A stretch of DNA of 7,124 nt from Desulfosporosinus sp. (GCA_016278585.1 JADQBO010000455.1:1-7124); one strand, 5' to 3'; shown: positions 1 through 5,921, counted from the stretch's first letter. Notes: generated by a model not told the origin, from the sequence alone. Numbers and translations are program-made.

Positions 1-181
1 CGATATGGGCCATTAATGGATAAACTGTACCAGATCCATCAACAATTACGGTACCACTAAGTTGTTCTACTTTTGGTTCTTCTTGTGCTGACTGTGCTGG
101 GGTCTCTGACTTTTGGCCGCATCCTGCCAAAGTAACTGCTAAACTTAGAACTACAAATAGGGCTAGAATCCTTTTGAACAT
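1..181 (-). CDS. pstS: PstS-type phosphate-binding lipoprotein, 5' part only
   Basis: This is the N-terminal 60 codons of a secreted solute-binding protein; the rest runs off the left edge. The start is ATG at 181-179, preceded by a strong GAGGAGG ribosome binding site. A lysine/arginine-bearing N-terminus (MFKR) leads into a hydrophobic stretch ending in the lipobox LAGC at residues 18-21, so the mature protein should be lipid-anchored on Cys21. A Gln/Glu/Pro-rich linker follows. At about residues 45-55 comes GTVIVDGSGTVYPL, the phosphate-loop signature of PstS proteins (usually G-S-S/G-T-V-Y-P). PstS captures extracellular phosphate for the PstCAB ABC importer, whose genes would lie beyond the window. 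It has its own Pho-box promoter and follows a PhoP-type regulator. A related anion-binding protein is possible, but the motif and context favour phosphate. Confidence 0.88.
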   Translation of the reverse strand, partial: MFKRILALFVVLSLAVTLAGCGQKSETPAQSAQEEPKVEQLSGTVIVDGSGTVYPLMAHI

Positions 182-232
182 TAGTAAATCCTCCTCATAA
201 TTTATAGTATTATTGTCTTTTTAACAATTCTT

Positions 233-297
233 ATTGTACTATACGGTAAAGACTTATGTGTTATGGATAGGTTAACTATCATTAAAGAACTTGTTAA
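233..297 (-). promoter_or_regulatory. Pho box and promoter of pstS
   Basis: Read on the minus strand, four hexamers lie exactly 11 bp apart: TTAACA (297-292), TTTAAT (286-281), TTAACC (275-270) and ATAACA (264-259). This matches the TT(A/C/T)A(C/T)A direct-repeat box bound by PhoP~P in Bacillus. A -10-like TACAAT lies at 238-233, giving a predicted transcript start near 226 and a leader of about 45 nt. The last good hexamer is 20 nt from this -10, i.e. 9 nt plus one 11-bp turn; a poor fifth hexamer (GTCTTT, 253-248) sits in the gap. TATAGT, just upstream at 243-238, is an alternative -10. No good -35 is visible, as expected for a PhoP-activated promoter. Confidence 0.8.
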
Positions 298-349
298 CTT
301 TTCCAATAACTTATCTGCTGGAGCATTTACGGGGGAAGGTTACCAGGAT

Positions 350-498
350 TCACTTATTCTTAATCTCCATAGTTTGTACTACTTCTATATTATCTTTATT
401 CAGATCCATAACTATTTCATCTATAATCCTTGTTGAATCCTTGTTGATTCTTTTGATTGGGTAGATAACTTTCTTATTTCATCTGCTACTACAACCAA
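350..498 (-). pseudogene. C-terminal remnant of a methyl-accepting chemotaxis protein, frameshifted
   Basis: Directly after the response-regulator stop, the minus strand encodes VVVADEIRKLSTQSKES (from about 495), closely resembling the conserved tip of the chemoreceptor signalling domain (usual form AVVADEIRKLAEQS.EA). Reading then hits a TAG at about 423. If one copy of an 11-bp tandem repeat (426-447) is removed, the frame runs on as STRI-IIDEIVMDLNKDN and ends with ...MEIKNK and TGA at 352-350, a plausible receptor C-terminus. Only about 45 residues of a protein normally over 400 long remain. There is no start codon, ribosome site or upstream receptor sequence, because the fragment abuts the stop of the neighbouring gene. 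It is therefore a non-functional relic, probably left by a deletion. The chemoreceptor identity rests on a short but distinctive motif. Confidence 0.72.
426..447. repeat. 11-bp perfect tandem duplication
   Basis: The unit ATCCTTGTTGA occurs twice back to back (426-436 and 437-447, plus-strand reading). Because 11 is not a multiple of three, the duplication shifts the frame of the chemoreceptor remnant. Removing one copy restores an open frame to the TGA at 350, so the duplication arose in a once-intact reading frame. Confidence 0.9.
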
Positions 499-500
499 CT

Positions 501-1187
501 TTATACTCTGCGAACAAAAGCGTATCCGACTCCACGTACGGAGTCGAGAACTGGTCCTAGTGACTTCAATTTATTGCGCAAATGACTGATATGGACATCA
601 AGTGCTCTGCTACCTGAGCCGGAAATGGTACCCCAGACCTTTTGAATTAGATATTCTCGACTGAATACTTGATAAGGATTTTTTAAAAAGATAACTAGTA
701 GCTCAAATTCCTTCACGGTTAAATTTATAGGCTTAGCAGCAATTGTTGCAATGTAACTTTCTTGCACGATCTCTAAGTCCCCCCACCTCAAAGGGCCGTT
801 CGGAAGTTCATTTTTTCGTTGCCCTTCTCTTAGCCTAGCCTTGATTCTGGCATAGAGCTCTCGAGGGCTAAAAGGTTTCGTCATGTAATCGTCTGCTCCA
901 AGCATAAGCCCGATTACTATATCTGTTTCACCGTCACGAGCACTTAAAATGATGATGGGTATGGCTGCCGTATCCGTTTGGTCTCGAAGTATTTTACATA
1001 CATCAAAGCCATCGATCACAGGAAGAGCTAGATCTAAGATTATTAGGTCTGGTTTTTCTCTCCGTGCAACATCTAACCCTTGTTTACCGTCCAAGGCAGT
1101 TATGACCCTAAACCCTTCTTTTTCCAAGGTAATCCGAACTAGTTCTTGAACATGGACCTCGTCCTCTATTAGCAAAATTTTGACCAT
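501..1187 (-). CDS. phoP: PhoP/PhoB-type response regulator (OmpR family)
   Basis: A 228-residue two-component transcription factor of usual length. The receiver domain (about 2-118) has the acidic pocket E8-D9-E10, the phosphoacceptor D52 in LDLALPVIDG, S82 and the invariant K104 in YMTKPFSP. The OmpR-type winged helix (about 133-226) contains the usual LTVKEFELLVIFLKN segment, the recognition region RALDVHISHLRNKL and the RGVGYAF wing. The ATG at 1187 is preceded by GGAGGAG at good spacing. A strong Pho box lies upstream and another precedes the downstream gene pstS, so this is most likely the phosphate-starvation regulator, autoregulated and acting on its neighbours. OmpR regulators are hard to assign by sequence alone, so the name rests mainly on the Pho boxes and pstS. 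No histidine kinase gene follows; the partner kinase must lie elsewhere. Confidence 0.87.
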   Translation of the reverse strand: MVKILLIEDEVHVQELVRITLEKEGFRVITALDGKQGLDVARREKPDLIILDLALPVIDGFDVCKILRDQTDTAAIPIIILSARDGETDIVIGLMLGADDYMTKPFSPRELYARIKARLREGQRKNELPNGPLRWGDLEIVQESYIATIAAKPINLTVKEFELLVIFLKNPYQVFSREYLIQKVWGTISGSGSRALDVHISHLRNKLKSLGPVLDSVRGVGYAFVRRV

Positions 1188-1255
1188 ACTCTAACTCCTC
1201 CTATAATAAAGGCCCTCCTTTTAGAAATCTTGATTCAGTATTAACAACTGCTTAT

Positions 1256-1309
1256 ATCATAATGGTTGTTTGTAAAATCTAAATGAACATAATGTAAAGT
1301 TATGGTTAA
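1256..1309 (-). promoter_or_regulatory. Pho box and promoter of the response regulator
   Basis: On the minus strand the hexamers TTAACC (1309-1304), TTTACA (1298-1293), TTCATT (1287-1282) and TTTACA (1276-1271) are spaced exactly 11 bp apart. A -10-like TATGAT (1261-1256) begins 9 nt after the last hexamer, so the box takes the place of a -35. The predicted start is near 1249, leaving a leader of about 60 nt that carries the ribosome site. This implies positive autoregulation by the PhoP-type product. Confidence 0.82.
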
Positions 1310-1340
1310 ATTTTTTTCGGCTTACCTCACGCTCATAAAG

Positions 1341-1436
1341 TCACTGAATCCATTCCTCTGGCGTATAGCAGCTTCCCAGAAGATTAGGTTTACCATCGTA
1401 CATACCATGAAAATCTGACCACATCAACTGTGTCAT
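1341..1436 (-). other. Short unassigned open frame (31 codons) in the gap before the regulator
   Basis: The 287-nt gap between the glycosyltransferase and the regulator holds the Pho-box promoter near its left end and, upstream of it, this short frame. It starts at ATG 1436 and ends at TGA 1343-1341. It reads protein-like, with several Trp and Tyr residues (for example YTPEEWIQ at the end), but the only GGAG is about 15 nt from the ATG, too far for good initiation. An overlapping frame also stays open for about 30 codons, so openness alone means little. I recognise no family. It could be a relic, a tiny protein, or chance. Confidence 0.2.
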
Positions 1437-1474
1437 GATCCAGTAGTGAGACTCCTACTTCTACAACCCGTTCA

Positions 1475-2623
1475 CTATCCGTTTTTTTGCTTCAGTCTCC
1501 CATCCAACGCTAATTCAAGTAACTCATCCACAACCCGTCCTGTGGAACGGCCCGGTAAAGTGAGCGCAACTTTGTCTCGCATCCTTTTAAACGCCTCGGG
1601 AGAGGTTAAATAGCCACTTAGAAGCTCTTCCAATTCTTCTTCAGTCCCGGCGATCTGCCCGGCTCCAATGCGTTGTACAAACTGTGCATTTTCAACTTCT
1701 TGTCCTGGGATCGGCTTGAAGATGAGAAGGGGCAAGTGCTTCGTTAAAGCCTCAGAAACTGTTAAGCCACCCGCTTTAGTAATAATGAGATCTGATACTT
1801 CCATTAATTCCTCAATATTATGAACATACCCAAACCGCAGGATGAGGTTACGAGCTTGTATACTTATGTCTTCTAAAAATTGATAGAGCTTTTCATTCTT
1901 TCCACAGACAATAATAGCTTGAACTGGAACTAGAGAATCTGCGAGTTGCATGCAAATTTTTTTCACGATGTTTTCCTCGTACACTCCACCCATTACCAAA
2001 AAAGTAGGCAAAATGGCATTTAGACCCAATTTAGAAATAATCTGCTTGAGATCTAGTTTTTGTTCAAATTTTGGGCTGATTGGTATCCCCGTCACACGAA
2101 CACATTCTGTTTCAATTCCCCAAGACACTAAGCTTGCCTTGACTTCCTCACAAGCTACCATATAGCGATCTACCCCTGGATGAGCCCAAAGACTATGAGC
2201 AGTATAATCGGTAATTACTGTAATTACCGGAACTTGAAGAATTCGTTCCAGCCTAAGTTGGGCAAGAACCGAAGAGACTGTCGGATATGTACAGACAATA
2301 AGATCTGGGTCTAAGGCCTGAATATAGTTAAGAAGATCACTGCGTCCTAATTGATTCAGAAAACGCTGCATGATCGACTTAGGTTTTGGCTTAGCTGTTC
2401 TAGCATAAAATCTGCCCCAAAGTCTCGGCGTATGTTTAATCATCTCCATGTATAAGCTTTTAGCAACCGTGTTCAATCGCTTACTCAAAAAATCTCCAAA
2501 ATCTAAATGAATTATTTCTGCAGAAGGCTCCTTGAGTCGTATACCTTCTATAACAGCTTCTGCCGCCCGAAAATGCCCGTTCCCAAACGCTGCAGAAAAT
2601 ACTAAGATCCTCAATTGTTTCAA
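1475..2623 (-). CDS. MGDG-synthase/UgtP-type diacylglycerol glycosyltransferase
   Basis: A 382-residue GT-B fold enzyme of the GT28 family, expected at the inner face of the membrane transferring glucose or galactose from a UDP-sugar to diacylglycerol. The N-terminal half (about 5-175) is an MGDG-synthase domain with the acceptor-side loop SAAFGNGH (10-17) and the VITDYTAHSLWAHPGVDRY segment (136-154). The C-terminal half (about 200-370) carries the donor-binding parts: VMGG (210-213), GYVHNIEELM (265-274), the TKAGGLTVSEAL loop (282-293) and KPIPGQEVENAQF (303-315). The start is TTG at 2623, fixed by an AAGGAGG site 7 nt upstream. It lies 107 nt after the phospholipase C gene on the same strand with no terminator seen, so the pair is probably co-transcribed: one makes diacylglycerol, the other consumes it. 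Family membership is clear; the exact sugar, acceptor and number of sugars added are not. A MurG-like or other lipid acceptor is the main alternative. Confidence 0.83.
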   Translation of the reverse strand: MKQLRILVFSAAFGNGHFRAAEAVIEGIRLKEPSAEIIHLDFGDFLSKRLNTVAKSLYMEMIKHTPRLWGRFYARTAKPKPKSIMQRFLNQLGRSDLLNYIQALDPDLIVCTYPTVSSVLAQLRLERILQVPVITVITDYTAHSLWAHPGVDRYMVACEEVKASLVSWGIETECVRVTGIPISPKFEQKLDLKQIISKLGLNAILPTFLVMGGVYEENIVKKICMQLADSLVPVQAIIVCGKNEKLYQFLEDISIQARNLILRFGYVHNIEELMEVSDLIITKAGGLTVSEALTKHLPLLIFKPIPGQEVENAQFVQRIGAGQIAGTEEELEELLSGYLTSPEAFKRMRDKVALTLPGRSTGRVVDELLELALDGRLKQKNG

Positions 2624-2730
2624 CTCTAGCCCTCCTTAAGGCATCTTTTAATCTTGCTCTTCTTCTGGCAAACGTCAGTAGGTAACTGAAGAAAAGTGAT
2701 CTGAAAACTAAGCTAAACGTAACAAAATTT

Positions 2731-3423
2731 CTAATGATTACGGGCAAAATTTAAAAAACCCGCTGAAGTGGCAATTGTCAGCGGAATTAATATTTCAGAT
2801 GCCTTTTGATAGCTCTCTTCAGAACACCCTGCTACTTGAGATACTAAAGGATAAAAAGGTCCAGAAACGCTAGCATTATGATCAATCCATTGAGCCGGGT
2901 GTGAAAACGGCAAATACATTCCTCTTGTGGAAGAAAATTTATCCCAGTTCTGAGTCGCCCAGGTTTCAAACTCCTTGTGACCGTCGAAGACAATCCCTAA
3001 GGAATGGTGAGGTACACACATGTCTTGTACTAGGTGGAGCGCCGCGCCCAAAAAGAACATCCCTTTATCGACGTTCTTGGGGAAACAAGTGAGAGCCTTG
3101 TTGAAATAGTACTGGCACTCGCCCGTTGCGCCCGGCCAGTAAATGAGTCCTTGCTTGTCTGAATGACTATAATAGTGATTGACATTTTTCCAACCGCGAT
3201 CTGCCCAGTATAACCCTTTTGACAGTGTTGAGTGATGATCCTGGAATAATCTGGCTACTTCCTCTTTTCCATCCTGCTTTAAGAGAATGTAGGCCTGTTC
3301 CAAACAATGAACATGGGTTACGCCTGGTGTGTCGAGAATATATTGCAAGGGACCCGCTGTAGCAAGAAGTAACTTTGTCATTCTACCAATTGTTTGACCA
3401 ATAATACTCTCATACATATCCAA
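2731..3423 (-). CDS. Zinc-dependent phospholipase C family protein, apparently cytoplasmic
   Basis: A 230-residue protein of the zinc-dependent phospholipase C/alpha-toxin family, which hydrolyses phospholipids to diacylglycerol and a phosphorylated head group. The metal-ligand pattern is visible: THVH (H37/H39), D75, H83, LGAALHLVQDMCVPHH (H130, D134, H139/H140) and HKEFE (H149, E153), in the same order and spacing as clostridial alpha-toxin (for example HVKFE). It consists of the catalytic domain only, without the lipid-binding PLAT/C2 tail. Unusually, there is no signal peptide, nor the N-terminal Trp that ligates zinc in secreted enzymes, so it probably acts inside the cell or is an altered member. 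The frame opens at TTG 3423 (AAGGAG 10 nt upstream); ATG at 3417, two codons later, is equally possible (GAGGTG 11 nt upstream). It is first of the two lipid genes and sits behind a candidate Pho box. Confidence 0.8.
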   Translation of the reverse strand: MDMYESIIGQTIGRMTKLLLATAGPLQYILDTPGVTHVHCLEQAYILLKQDGKEEVARLFQDHHSTLSKGLYWADRGWKNVNHYYSHSDKQGLIYWPGATGECQYYFNKALTCFPKNVDKGMFFLGAALHLVQDMCVPHHSLGIVFDGHKEFETWATQNWDKFSSTRGMYLPFSHPAQWIDHNASVSGPFYPLVSQVAGCSEESYQKASEILIPLTIATSAGFLNFARNH

Positions 3424-3452
3424 ATCAACACCTCTCCTTAGTACTTACCATA

Positions 3453-3517
3453 ATCCTATAGCATGAATGTAAAGGAAGTATTATTCTTTATGTTAAAAAA
3501 CTACTATATTGTGTTAA
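3453..3517 (-). promoter_or_regulatory. Candidate Pho box and promoter of the lipid operon
   Basis: Minus-strand hexamers TTAACA (3517-3512), TTAACA (3496-3491, one base out of register), ATAATA (3484-3479) and TTTACA (3473-3468) follow an 11-bp period. The first and last are exactly 44 bp apart, and the remaining position (TAGTAG, 3506-3501) is poor. A -10-like TAGGAT (3458-3453) begins 9 nt after the last hexamer, the spacing seen at the regulator and c-di-GMP promoters. The predicted start is near 3446. It is weaker than the other three boxes. Confidence 0.55.
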
Positions 3518-3555
3518 GTTTTAGTTATTTATTTTTAGACTAATCACGTTTTGTT

Positions 3556-3589
3556 GCTCAGTAATTACAAATAATGTAATTAACTGAGC
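3556..3589. repeat. Inverted repeat between divergent promoters
   Basis: GCTCAGTAATTAC (3556-3568) and GTAATTAACTGAGC (3576-3589) are complementary over 13 pairs with one bulged base and a 7-nt loop. It lies between two divergent Pho-box promoters, so it is downstream of neither gene and has no long T-run on either side. That makes a terminator unlikely and a protein-binding dyad more likely. No known operator is recognised. The surrounding spacer is very AT-rich. Confidence 0.6.
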
Positions 3590-3643
3590 TTAAATTTACT
3601 ATTCCTAAGTAAATCAAAAATCCAAGCTCAAAAGAGAATAAAT

Positions 3644-3697
3644 TTAACAATATATTTACAATTTATTAATTCGATATTAACAGTTAGATATTATAAT
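3644..3697 (+). promoter_or_regulatory. Pho box and promoter of the c-di-GMP enzyme
   Basis: Plus-strand hexamers TTAACA (3644-3649), TTTACA (3655-3660), TTAATT (3666-3671) and TTAACA (3677-3682) lie exactly 11 bp apart. A consensus TATAAT -10 (3692-3697) begins 9 nt after the last. No -35 of the TTGACA type is present at the proper distance. The predicted start is near 3704, leaving a leader of about 58 nt. This is the best Pho box in the window and implies PhoP activation of the following gene. Confidence 0.83.
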
Positions 3698-3761
3698 AAG
3701 GAAGTTATTACTAATTTAAATAAATTGAAATAGTATGTTTAATCTAAAAAGGAGTTTTAGC

Positions 3762-5921
3762 ATGCTTAAGTCGGTAGATATGAACCAACAAAAATTACAC
3801 AGTCTACTTAGGGACAAGAAAACAATCTGGGTGTTATATCTTGATATCATAAAATTTCAGGAGGTAGAGTTTCGTTATGGGTATAAAATTTGTAACCAGA
3901 TTCTAGCTGAGATCGAAAATGAGTTAAAACAAACGTTAAAACAACAACGCAAACTATATCTGTTCTCTCATTTAGAAAGCAGGGGTGGGGATGACTTCGT
4001 TGTTTATTTTGTTCCAGGAGAAAATATACATTGGGACATAACTGAAGTTATCGAGCGATGGGTTCTACCATTAGAAGAACGGTTTAACCGTCGACTTAGA
4101 AAACTAGTTAACGAGAAAATCAGATTGCGTTCTGGGCTTGCCCGGTGTATCAAGGAAGTTGGCCGAAGCGCGAATTATCTACTCTACGCGGCTGTGAAAG
4201 AGGCCTTCCTCCTCAATAAATCCGAACCAGATCCCCATTTTTTTACACGCCGCAATGAGATTTCCCATCTTATTGAAGAACCTGATACATATTTGAAATC
4301 AGCTTTTCAACCGATCATTGATGCCCGAAGCGGAGAAGTGTTCGGTTTTGAGGCGTTGGCCCGTATGCCAGGTTCCACTTGTTTTAACAATATTGCTGAC
4401 CTCTTCCCCTTTGCCGAAAAGAATAGCCAGCTCTATCCGATCGAAACCCTTTGTCGACGCCAAGCTATTACGTCCTTCCCGACTGTTGCTCAAAGCAAGG
4501 AGATGCTCTTTCTCAACATTAATCCTCAAGTTCTTATCGATCCCGAGTTTGCCTCTGGCAATACTCGAAAACTGCTCAGTGAAAAAGGCTTAGGTCCTTC
4601 GGATGTTGTCCTCGAAATCACCGAACGGAGTGCTATTCAAGATTTCTCCACGTTTCGGGATGCTTTAGGTCATTATCGTAGTCAGGGGTACTTGATTGCT
4701 TTAGATGACGTTGGGGCTGGCTACTCCTCCTTACAGTCTGTAGCGGAGCTACATCCTGACTTTCTAAAAATTGACCGTTCTTTAATTCAAGGTGTGAATT
4801 CGGATCCGATCAAATGGGCCTTATTAGAAACCTTTGTCACCTTTTCAAAACGCATAGGCTGCCGCATCATCGCAGAAGGAGTGGAAACGGCAGAGGAAAT
4901 GAATACAGTGATCCAATTGGGAGTGGATTACGTACAGGGCTTCTTTGTGGCAAGACCAAGCTTCGAACGAAAAAACATTAATCCAGCTGTTATGGAAATT
5001 CTAAATCCAGTCCGTCGTCTTAAATTCAGTGATCAGAGCCCTATCCTTTCCATGGTAGAGCCCTTAGCCTTGTTTGATACCAACACCCTTGTCAGTTCCA
5101 TCGAAACGTACTTCCGTGATCACCGCCACAAATGGCTTGTGGGAATCATAGAAAACTCCCGTATTGTTGGTGTGATGCAACGCGAAAGACTTTTTGCTGC
5201 GCTAGGAACCCGATATGGTGTATCTCTTTATTTAGAAAAAACAGTTCCCACCATAATGGATACAAATCCCCTAATAGTTGAAGACACCACTCCTTTAGAA
5301 GTGGTGTCTAGTTTAGCTATGCAACGTTCGAATGCCCAGCTCTATGACGGCATTATTGTCGCTAATCAACGTAAGCCGGTCGGCATGGTTTCCGTGGCAA
5401 ATCTCATTAAAGCGATCTCCGAGCGACAAATTCAGCTTGCCCAAGGAGCTAACCCACTGACTGGATTGCCAGGCAACCTGCGCATTGACCAGGAAATCAG
5501 ACAACATATTGAACGGGGTTTAAACTTTGGCCTTATTTATGTAGATCTTAACCAATTTAAATACTATAACGACTTATACGGATTTCAACAAGGCGACCTT
5601 GTTATCAAAATATTAAGCGAGGTCTTGTTAAATGAATCCAGTAAAACCTCTGAAAAAACCTTTGTCGGGCACATTGGAGGTGACGATTTTATTATGATCA
5701 CGTCCTCTACAGATTTGGGAACTATGGCAGTCAGCATCCTCGCTCAATTTGAACACTGTTGCCGGCAGTTACCTAGTACCGAAAGCCTTAGCGTTGCCCT
5801 AGCTTGCCTGATCATCAACAATAGTGACCTAAGTTGGACACCCTTACTTATCTCCGAAAGAGCCGCCCAAATTAAGAAAGAAGTTAAGACAATAGGAGGC
5901 AATTCTTTTCTATTACGATAG
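3762..5921 (+). CDS. Cyclic-di-GMP turnover protein, GGDEF-EAL-CBS-GGDEF
   Basis: A large soluble signalling protein; residue numbers here count from the upstream ATG at 3735. Domains: a degenerate GGDEF (about 30-170; D37, RGGDDF at 83-88), an EAL phosphodiesterase (about 185-415), a CBS pair (about 435-565) and a C-terminal GGDEF (about 572-728; LTGLPGN, VDLNQFKYYND with D604, GGDDF at 648-652). The EAL domain has the catalytic set: E206 (FEALAR), N261, E294, D324-D325 (ALDDVGAG), K345, E381 (AEGVET) and Q401, so c-di-GMP hydrolysis is likely. Both cyclase motifs read GGDDF instead of GGDEF, and neither has an RxxD inhibitory site, so synthesis is doubtful and these domains may be regulatory. 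The CBS pair suggests control by an adenine nucleotide. No membrane segment is seen. The start at ATG 3762 is chosen because AAGGAG lies 7 nt upstream; ATG 3735 has no ribosome site. The preferred product is 719 residues. Confidence 0.88.
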   Translation: MLKSVDMNQQKLHSLLRDKKTIWVLYLDIIKFQEVEFRYGYKICNQILAEIENELKQTLKQQRKLYLFSHLESRGGDDFVVYFVPGENIHWDITEVIERWVLPLEERFNRRLRKLVNEKIRLRSGLARCIKEVGRSANYLLYAAVKEAFLLNKSEPDPHFFTRRNEISHLIEEPDTYLKSAFQPIIDARSGEVFGFEALARMPGSTCFNNIADLFPFAEKNSQLYPIETLCRRQAITSFPTVAQSKEMLFLNINPQVLIDPEFASGNTRKLLSEKGLGPSDVVLEITERSAIQDFSTFRDALGHYRSQGYLIALDDVGAGYSSLQSVAELHPDFLKIDRSLIQGVNSDPIKWALLETFVTFSKRIGCRIIAEGVETAEEMNTVIQLGVDYVQGFFVARPSFERKNINPAVMEILNPVRRLKFSDQSPILSMVEPLALFDTNTLVSSIETYFRDHRHKWLVGIIENSRIVGVMQRERLFAALGTRYGVSLYLEKTVPTIMDTNPLIVEDTTPLEVVSSLAMQRSNAQLYDGIIVANQRKPVGMVSVANLIKAISERQIQLAQGANPLTGLPGNLRIDQEIRQHIERGLNFGLIYVDLNQFKYYNDLYGFQQGDLVIKILSEVLLNESSKTSEKTFVGHIGGDDFIMITSSTDLGTMAVSILAQFEHCCRQLPSTESLSVALACLIINNSDLSWTPLLISERAAQIKKEVKTIGGNSFLLR

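Noticed and set aside
949..1149. Plus-strand frames opposite the regulator, glycosyltransferase and phospholipase (also 1950-2165 and 2901-3092)
   Set aside because: They are antisense to genes with clear motifs and resemble no family.
1448..1465. Small hairpin just after the glycosyltransferase gene as a terminator
   Set aside because: The stem is only 5 bp (AGTAG/CTACT) and no T-run follows on the minus strand, so read-through into the regulator gene remains possible.
2706..2722. Pho-like hexamers TTACGT and TTAGTT 11 bp apart upstream of the glycosyltransferase
   Set aside because: Only two poor matches, no further phased hexamers and no -10; more likely chance in an AT-rich gap.
2481..2747. 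An 88-codon minus-strand frame spanning the gap between the two lipid genes
   Set aside because: It overlaps the ends of both well-supported genes in another frame, has a low-complexity Arg/Phe-rich product and no good ribosome site.
3735..3761. Upstream ATG at 3735 as the start of the c-di-GMP gene
   Set aside because: No ribosome site precedes it, whereas ATG 3762 has AAGGAG 7 nt upstream; the extra nine codons are probably leader.
4299..4593. Extra frames on both strands inside the c-di-GMP gene (also 5313-5507 and 5744-5944)
   Set aside because: They lie within a continuous, motif-rich coding sequence and are explained by its codon pattern.
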